Of a stretch of DNA of 21,555 nucleotides, positions 16,745 through 21,555 are shown piece by piece. The stretch spans positions 1 through 21,555 of the forward strand of contig RMBW01000240.1 of NCBI GenBank assembly GCA_004009845.1, read 5' to 3'. The notes under the pieces were generated by a model. That model had not been told where the DNA came from, ran no database searches, and saw only the letters and a program-made list of their open reading frames with translations. How positions within the stretch are numbered: position 1 is the stretch's first letter; each line of letters starts with the position of its first letter. The DNA is from Davidsoniella eucalypti. Lineage: Eukaryota; Ascomycota; Sordariomycetes; Microascales; Ceratocystidaceae. A program made the translations under genes and the position numbers.

Positions 16745-17135
16745 GACATTTGGGCCTACGTCGTCCCCGGCCAAACCGAAGACCTGATACTCGGTCAACG
16801 CTGGCTCATCAACCACGATGTACACCTGCACCCTCGTTCTGGACAGATTGAAGTCACTACAGCTGAGGAGTTAACACCTGAGGAATTCCACAAACTCTGC
16901 GACAACGACGACACTGCTGTTTACCGCATCACACTAGAAGATGTTAACAGAGCGTTGGAACAGAAAGAACTGGAAAGACCACCCCTCCCAGAATGGTTAA
17001 GACCTGTTGCCTCTGCGTTCGAAGCCAAAGCCTCGAAGGACCTCCCGCCACACCGGCCTGGAGTAGACTTGAAAATCGAGCTGCTGGAAGGGAAGACATT
17101 ACCTGTACAATCGTTGTATCCGCTGTCTCGCGCAG
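16745..17135 (+). pseudogene. pol: E1 pol, second part: end of protease and linker to reverse transcriptase, cut by E5
   Basis: This resumes E1 pol in frame with 10341. It reads DIWAYVVPGQTEDLILGQRW, the linker with RPPLPEWLRPVASAFEAKAS and PPHRPGVDLKIELLEGKTLP, and ends at SLYPLSRA where E5 inserted. There is no stop in this stretch. A Met-started frame at 16955-17170 is only the end of this fragment running into the E5 LTR. Confidence 0.9.
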
Positions 17136-17314
17136 TGTCAGGGGCTAAGGCCCAGTTGGTATTTGGCTAAGTAAGATACTTAGCCAGATAAACGGTTATA
17201 AATAGGGACCTATTCCCGCCGTATTCCAACAGATATTAGTCTTTCTCCTTCATCGGTATCAATCGAAGTCTTTACTCTAGATTGCTTGCCATTGCCTCTT
17301 CCTAGTTCGTGTCA
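17136..17314 (+). repeat. E5 5' LTR (179 bp)
   Basis: It begins TGTCAGGGGCTAAGG and ends CGTGTCA. TATAAATAGGG is present as the TATA box. The R start ATCGGTATCAA is at 17252-17262, leaving a 63-base R+U5. A CAATC/GATTG inverted repeat (17260-17264 and 17280-17284) resembles the one in E2. Confidence 0.9.
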
Positions 17315-17316
17315 TT

Positions 17317-17327
17317 TTGATACCGAT
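17317..17327 (+). promoter_or_regulatory. E5 self-priming primer-binding site
   Basis: TTGATACCGAT, two bases after the LTR, is the exact reverse complement of ATCGGTATCAA at 17252-17262. The central bases differ from those in E2, E3 and E4, and the partner differs to match. Confidence 0.8.
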
Positions 17328-17460
17328 CTACCATCGTTCTCGTTCTTCGCACCCTACTGTGCACTCCATTTTCTCACGCTATTCGTGACCATCGTTCTCG
17401 CACCCTACTGTGCCCTCACTTCGCTATCTCACTGACTAACGCGTCCACCTTACTTGCACC
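17328..17460 (+). repeat. E5 leader with three small hairpins
   Basis: GCAC-CCTACT-GTGC at 17349-17362 and again at 17400-17413, with TCACG-CTATT-CGTGA at 17374-17388 between them. CCATCGTTCTCG is repeated at 17331 and 17389. The sequence is unrelated to the E1/E3/E4 arrays but the layout of short hairpins is similar. The leader is short (about 145 bases). Confidence 0.65.
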
Positions 17461-19449
17461 ATGTTGCAACTTTTCCTCCTTCACCTCTGGGCTGCCATCC
17501 TTGGAGCCCATCACGGCACCGCCGAAGGCCTCGCCCTCGCATTTCTCGCAATTGCCTTCACCCACTTCATGCTAGACATCACGCGCCGCTTCCTGCTGGC
17601 CTTCAAGCCGCGCCATGTTGTCACCCCCTTTCTCCACCAGAGACGCCTCTGGAAACACCAGGGCTGGTGCTATTTAGCCCTGTTCAAACGCTCTGAGCGA
17701 CCCCGTCTGGCCAAACTACTTGGCCCCTTTCCCGCAGGTCCTGCCATCCTCGCACACGCCGCCCATTTTCATAACCACCTGCACTGTTTGTCCATCTCCA
17801 CGGATATAATCGGCCACATTGTGCCCGGTCAAAGCAGCCTCAGGACCCCGCGCAGCGCCCAGATTCTTCTATCACGATTTCTTAGCAACCCTCACATCCT
17901 CGGCTTCGGCGCGTCCTCCAGCAAAGACATCCCCATACGCACCAAGGAGAACGCCCCCAAAGTCAAAATCGAGGCCCCTCGTCGCTCCTTAAGTGGCCAC
18001 CCCCTGCCAGGAGCTTACTCTGACGATGCAGCGGACGTCTTCGAACTACTATCCTCCAAGTTCCAAGCCAAACTCGACCACGCGCAAATAGACCCAACCG
18101 AATGGATATCACCAAACGCACCACGATGGAACTTCCAGTTTCACCACAACTACAAGGTCGCAGAGGTCCAGTTGGCTGCTCTCCAAGGTCTGATATCGCG
18201 CGAAGCCCCCGAAGCAAAGGACCCCCTACGCATCGCGGAAATCCTGGACGGCCTGGCTGAAGACATCATCACCCTCCTCGGTGGCGAACATGGAGACCCA
18301 ACCAACGACGGCTTAGTAGACATCAACCAACTCGAGGACCTTGAAGACAGACTCAAGCCGCTAAACTTACGCCTCGCACCCATTCGCGACCTCGCACCTA
18401 CGCCTCCGGAGAAAAAGTGCACAACCACACCAGCATTTCCTCCATCAACACACGGCATCGCCATCCTCCCCTCTCGAGACGACCAGCTCGCCCGCCGCAA
18501 AGATGTTATCGACGCAGTCCGCAAGTTCGACGGCACCTTCGACTACGCTACCTGGAAAATGGAACTTAACGAGAAATTCCTGGTGGACTCCTACCGCTTC
18601 TATTCAGCCAGAGACCAGCTAGCGTACACGATGAACGCCCTGTCGACGGAGATCAAGGAACAAGTCCGTACCAAATACCTCGAATGCCTCCCCATGAACA
18701 CCGGCTTCCAGGCCTTCCTCTCTTACCTCGACTCGCGATACGACGACCCTGACCGAGCGAGACTTGCCAACCGCGAATTGCTGAAGCTCAAACAAGGCCC
18801 TACCGAGACGTTCGAATCTTTCACCAACCGCCTCTGCTCCCTGCGCGACAAAGCCCACTTCCACGACCATAACACCCTCCTCTCCGTCCTCCAAGAAGGC
18901 CTCCACCTGGACATGCAAGTGCACTTAGCCAACATGTTCCATATCAAACCACTAGACGAGATGATCTCACAGATGCGCCCAGTCGCTCGCATCAAGGAAA
19001 GCGCCCTCGCCAAGGCCAAAGCCATATCCTCCAACCACTGGCGTTCAAACCCCTCGCCATCACCATCTCGCACGCCCGCGCCCAAATCACAAACCTCCTC
19101 AACCGACAGGCCTTGCTACCACTGCCGCCAAACCGGTCACTACGCCTCCATGTGCCCCCTCACGCCCTGCCAGTTCTGCAGCAGCCAAGCACACCCCTCG
19201 GGCACATGTCCTACGGCCGTATCCTGCTCCGCCTGCCAACGCAAAGGACACACCGCCGCCAATTGCCGCTCCAAGTCTCGCGCCTCTCGCCCCTCAGTCA
19301 GGGCTAACGCAGTCAACACCGCCCCTTCCTTCTCCCTGGACGACGTTCGCGCCCTTATCAACGAACAGATGTCGAACGCGCAGCCACGCACCCAGGGAGC
19401 CAGCACGACTAACACAACAGCGGATACAGGGGACTTGATGGATTTTTAG
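17461..19449 (+). CDS. gag: E5 gag (662 aa) with three zinc knuckles
   Basis: Gag of a second chromovirus family. The start ATG has a good context (TTGCACCATG). The N-terminus is hydrophobic in two stretches (about residues 2-14 and 22-40). GWCYLALFKRSERPRLAKLL and HFHNHLHCLSIS match the conserved block of the other Gags. The middle is unlike them except for the capsid-like part (from DYATWKMELNEKF to about VQVHLANMF-type helices). It has three CCHC knuckles, at about 552-565 (CYHCRQTGHYASMC), 570-583 (CQFCSSQAHPSGTC) and 589-602 (CSACQRKGHTAANC), whereas the other Gags have one. It ends in DLMDF at the frameshift site. The frame is intact. Confidence 0.94.
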   Translation: MLQLFLLHLWAAILGAHHGTAEGLALAFLAIAFTHFMLDITRRFLLAFKPRHVVTPFLHQRRLWKHQGWCYLALFKRSERPRLAKLLGPFPAGPAILAHAAHFHNHLHCLSISTDIIGHIVPGQSSLRTPRSAQILLSRFLSNPHILGFGASSSKDIPIRTKENAPKVKIEAPRRSLSGHPLPGAYSDDAADVFELLSSKFQAKLDHAQIDPTEWISPNAPRWNFQFHHNYKVAEVQLAALQGLISREAPEAKDPLRIAEILDGLAEDIITLLGGEHGDPTNDGLVDINQLEDLEDRLKPLNLRLAPIRDLAPTPPEKKCTTTPAFPPSTHGIAILPSRDDQLARRKDVIDAVRKFDGTFDYATWKMELNEKFLVDSYRFYSARDQLAYTMNALSTEIKEQVRTKYLECLPMNTGFQAFLSYLDSRYDDPDRARLANRELLKLKQGPTETFESFTNRLCSLRDKAHFHDHNTLLSVLQEGLHLDMQVHLANMFHIKPLDEMISQMRPVARIKESALAKAKAISSNHWRSNPSPSPSRTPAPKSQTSSTDRPCYHCRQTGHYASMCPLTPCQFCSSQAHPSGTCPTAVSCSACQRKGHTAANCRSKSRASRPSVRANAVNTAPSFSLDDVRALINEQMSNAQPRTQGASTTNTTADTGDLMDF

Positions 19450-19475
19450 ACAGTCGGGATAAATCGCGCCCCGAC
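19440..19475 (+). promoter_or_regulatory. E5 -1 frameshift signal between gag and pol
   Basis: GGATTTTTAG at 19440-19449, then after three bases the stem GTCGGG (19453-19458) / CCCGAC (19470-19475) around an 11-base loop. Compared with E4 (GTCAGG/CCTGAC), one base pair has changed on both sides (A-T to G-C). The -1 frame reads RDKSRPD, matching QDKSRPD in E1 and E4. Confidence 0.78.
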
Positions 19476-19514
19476 CAGGGGGGATTAATTGGAGATAGAA
19501 TTGTTGAAACTGAG

Positions 19515-21407
19515 ATGGGGGCTTTAGGAAATTATTTAGACATTAGTTTAGGTAGTTACGCCACAAAAGCCCTCGTCGACAGCGGATGCCTTACCGTCGC
19601 CGTCATTCCCCCGCGTCTCCTCCACCTCGCCACCGCCACGCACCCTATCTCTGAGCGGGTCATTGTCCAAGTCACTACGCTGGACAACCCCCCGCTCATC
19701 GACACCATCGCCGAACTCCCCCTGACCATCAACGGCCACACGGAAACCATTTGGGCCTACGTGGTTCCCGGCCAGTCCGAAGACATAATTCTAGGACAAA
19801 GATGGTTAGTAAATAATGACGTTCGGCTCAGGCCCAGGACACAGGAGATTACGATCTTACCAGCAGAAGAGTTAACTGCTGAGGAATTCTACAAGCTCTG
19901 TGGAAGGGCGGATAACCCGCATATTTATAGAGCTTCGCTAGAGAACATTAAGATCGCTCTTGCTCACAAGGAGAAATCCCGTCCTCACCTGCCGGATTGG
20001 TTAGAACCTGTTGCCTCGGCTTTCGATCCCAAATTAGCCACAACGCTGCCCCCGCATCGACCAGGGATCGACCTAGAGATTAAACTGAAACCAGGTGCAA
20101 CCGTTCCGACACAATCCCTCTACCCAGTAACTCGCGCAGAACTCCTAGTATTACAAAAGACCCTGGAAGGTCTCAAGCAGTCTCAGTTCATAGGACCAGC
20201 CAACTCCGAATATGGCTCGTCCGTACTGTTCGTCAATAAACCAGGAGGTGGCGTACGCTTTTGCATCGATTATCGTGGTGTCAATGACGCCTCCATCAAA
20301 GATAAGTACCCCCTGCCACTTATGGGGGAAACGCTCCAACGCATCGCCAGTTCCGAGTGGGTCTCGAAAGTCGACGTCATCTCCGCTTTCCACAGGATTC
20401 GCATAGCCCCAGGCTCTGAACACATAACAGCTTTTAGAACACCCCTGGGTGCCTTCCAGTGGAACGTCGTCCCTTTCGGCTTAACCAACGCCCCTGCTGC
20501 CTTCCAGAGACGCATCAACGGAGTCCTCGACAAATGGCACGGTATCAGCTGCGACGCCTACATTGACGATGTGTGCATCTATTCTAAGGGCTCGCTCCAG
20601 GACCATCGCAACCTCGTCCTGGAAATAGTCTCTGCCCTCGACAAAGCCGACCTCCAACTCGACATCAAGAAGTGCGAGTTCGCAGCCAAGGAGATCAAGT
20701 TCCTAGGCTTCCTAGTCGGCCCTGGTATCGGCATAAGGGCAGACCCCGAAAAGACTGAAGCCATTCGTAATTGGGAGCGCCCCTACACACTAACCGAGCT
20801 CCGCCGCTTTATTGGTTTCATAAACTTCTATAGGGACTTCGTCCCGCGCATATCCGACACCCTTGCGCCATTAACCAACTTAACTAAAAAGGACACCCCC
20901 TTTGTTTGGTCCCCTGCCTGCGACCAGGCCTTCCACAGCATCAAGGATGCCTTCATCTCTCCTCCTCTACTAGCCCCCTACGACCCTGACAGGGAAACAA
21001 TCCTCTCCGCTGACTCCTCAGGCTATGCTCTAGGCGCTGAACTCACCCAGCGCGGCCCTGACGGACATCACCACCCCATTGCCTTCCTATCTAGGAAACT
21101 CACGCCAGCAGAATCCAACTATCCCATTCACGATAAGGAAATGCTGGCTATCTACTGGTCCATTCGTCAGTGGAGACACTTCCTGCTGGGTATACACTTC
21201 ACGGTCTTCACCGACCATCGCAACCTGGAGTTCTTCAGAACCAAAAGGTCCCTAGCAGAAAGGCAGCGCCGCTGGGATACGAACTGTCGGACTTCTCCTT
21301 TGAACTTAAACACCGTCCTGGAACTGACCAAGGTGATCCCTGACGCACTATCGCGCAGGGACCAGGACATGCCCAAGGATGCCAGTGACGAACAGGCTCA
21401 TGAGTAG
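19515..21407 (+). pseudogene. pol: E5 pol: protease, reverse transcriptase, RNase H; frameshifted
   Basis: 630 codons from the first Met; the frame is open back to gag, so the true start is probably the frameshift. Protease DSG is at 22-24, reverse transcriptase YIDD at about 349-352 (AYIDDVCIYSK), and RNase H has SADSSG, HDKEMLAI and TDHRNLEFF. Around 21274-21276 a G is missing from a G-run compared with E3/E4, so the text between there and about 21332 is read in the wrong frame (DTNCRTSPLNLN). An extra G near 21332-21333 restores the frame at VIPDALSRRDQDM. A third shift near 21399 leads to the stop at 21405-21407. These may be decay or sequencing errors at short runs. Confidence 0.9.
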
Positions 21408-21504
21408 AGTAAACCAACTCCTCGCCCCCGCAACAGCAGGAGACAACCTAGTAGTTGTCAACGCCCTTTGGTCCAACATCCCGGACGCCGACATTCCCTC
21501 AGAC
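21400..21504 (+). pseudogene. pol: E5 pol continuation after the third frameshift
   Basis: Thirty-five codons in another frame, SRVNQLLAP... to NIPDADIPSD, correspond to E4 residues from SRFHQLLEKS to about DKDAPTD, the linker between RNase H and integrase. It is cut at 21504 by E6. The integrase and chromodomain are presumably beyond E6, outside the window. Confidence 0.8.
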
Positions 21505-21555
21505 TGTAAGAGACTAAGGCCTAGTAAGGTTAGCCAAGGCATTCCTTGTCAGTAC
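21505..21555 (+). mobile_element. E6: start of an E4-type LTR inserted in E5 pol, cut by window end
   Basis: The last 51 bases are the same, base for base, as the first 51 of the E4 LTR read in its own direction (TGTAAGAGACTAAGGCC onward). It starts in the middle of E5 pol, not after a polypurine tract, so it is a new insertion and not the E5 3' LTR. CAGAC (21500-21504) is the expected target duplication. Only a solo LTR or a whole element could be confirmed with more sequence. Confidence 0.85.

Larger units (their letters stand above)
1..17135 (+). mobile_element. E1: host chromovirus LTR retrotransposon, split by three insertions
   Basis: This is the oldest element of the cluster. Its visible pieces are 1-1934 (end of primer site, leader, gag), 9889-10341 (end of gag, start of pol) and 16745-17135 (pol up to the start of reverse transcriptase). 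E2, E4 and E5 occupy the gaps. When the insertions are ignored, the gag and pol frames run on without a stop: gag is 598 codons including the stop, and pol passes the 10341/16745 junction in frame. E1 was therefore probably intact when it was hit. It belongs to the same family as E4: leader, gag and early pol are almost the same. Its 5' LTR ends about 13 bases before the window, and the rest of pol and the 3' LTR lie beyond E5, outside the window. Confidence 0.9.
17136..21555 (+). mobile_element. E5: chromovirus of a second family, interrupted by E6
   Basis: It starts with a 179-bp LTR in E1 pol. The base run before it, CGCAG (17131-17135), should be the target duplication, but the other end is outside the window. 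Leader, gag, frameshift signal and pol up to the RNase H-integrase linker are present; then E6 interrupts it at 21505. Pol holds three one-base frameshifts near its visible end, two of which cancel. Its Gag is distinct from E1-E4, whereas the LTR promoter region resembles E2. Confidence 0.9.

Noticed and set aside
21505..21555. The terminal LTR as the 3' LTR of E5
   Set aside because: It interrupts the pol linker with no integrase, polypurine tract or E5-type LTR start (TGTCAGGGG). It is identical to the E4-type LTR.
1..21555. RIP-type or heavy C-to-T decay of repeats
   Set aside because: Frames are largely intact, LTR pairs are identical or differ at one base, and base composition is even. 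The single E2 LTR difference is a G/A transition but one site is no evidence.
1..21555. Host genes or RNA genes between elements
   Set aside because: Every segment is assigned to one of the six elements by target duplications and frame continuity; no sequence is left over.

Overview
The window is one continuous cluster of nested LTR retrotransposons. I see no host gene, tRNA, rRNA or CRISPR array. All coding capacity belongs to Ty3/Gypsy (Metaviridae) elements of the chromovirus type: Gag with CCHC zinc knuckles, then Pol in the order protease, reverse transcriptase, RNase H, integrase (DD35E) and chromodomain. This gene order, the chromodomain and the self-priming layout (below) point to a filamentous fungus. 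A basidiomycete is my guess, because several copies are intact and show no heavy C-to-T decay, but this is not proven.

Layout, with element names used throughout. E1 (+ strand) is the oldest host element. Its leader and gag fill 1-1934, and it resumes at 9889-10341 and 16745-17135. E2 (+, 1935-9883) sits in E1 gag with 5-bp target duplications ATACG. It is a short non-autonomous element with LTRs, primer site and polypurine tract but no gag or pol. E3 (-, 2649-9215) sits inside E2 with duplications TTCAC. It is full length with identical LTRs, but its pol is split by a one-base deletion. E4 (-, 10342-16739) sits in E1 pol with duplications ACGAG. It is full length with identical LTRs, intact gag and an uninterrupted 1220-codon pol frame, so it is the best candidate for an active copy. 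E5 (+, from 17136) sits further along E1 pol. It is a more distant family with three zinc knuckles in Gag and a frameshifted pol. E6 (+, from 21505) has inserted into E5 pol, and only its first 51 bases are inside the window. Nesting depth reaches three (E3 in E2 in E1).

How the parts work together. The LTR carries a TATA box and a transcript start that reads ATCGG. Eleven bases at the start of R are exactly complementary to a site two bases inside the element, so each element can prime reverse transcription from its own RNA (as in Tf1) rather than from a tRNA. The three different versions of this pair change together. The leader contains arrays of small hairpins whose stems vary with compensation. 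Gag ends at GGATTTTTAG or GGATTTTTAA, and pol lies in the -1 frame in all four elements. A hairpin with a constant 11-base loop and covarying stem starts three bases after the stop codon, which points to programmed -1 frameshifting. The chromodomain has a complete aromatic cage, which fits insertion into H3K9-methylated chromatin and could explain the nesting. The strongest undescribed material here is the RNA-level structure (leader hairpins, self-priming pair, frameshift hairpin) and the hydrophobic N-terminus shared by all three Gag types.
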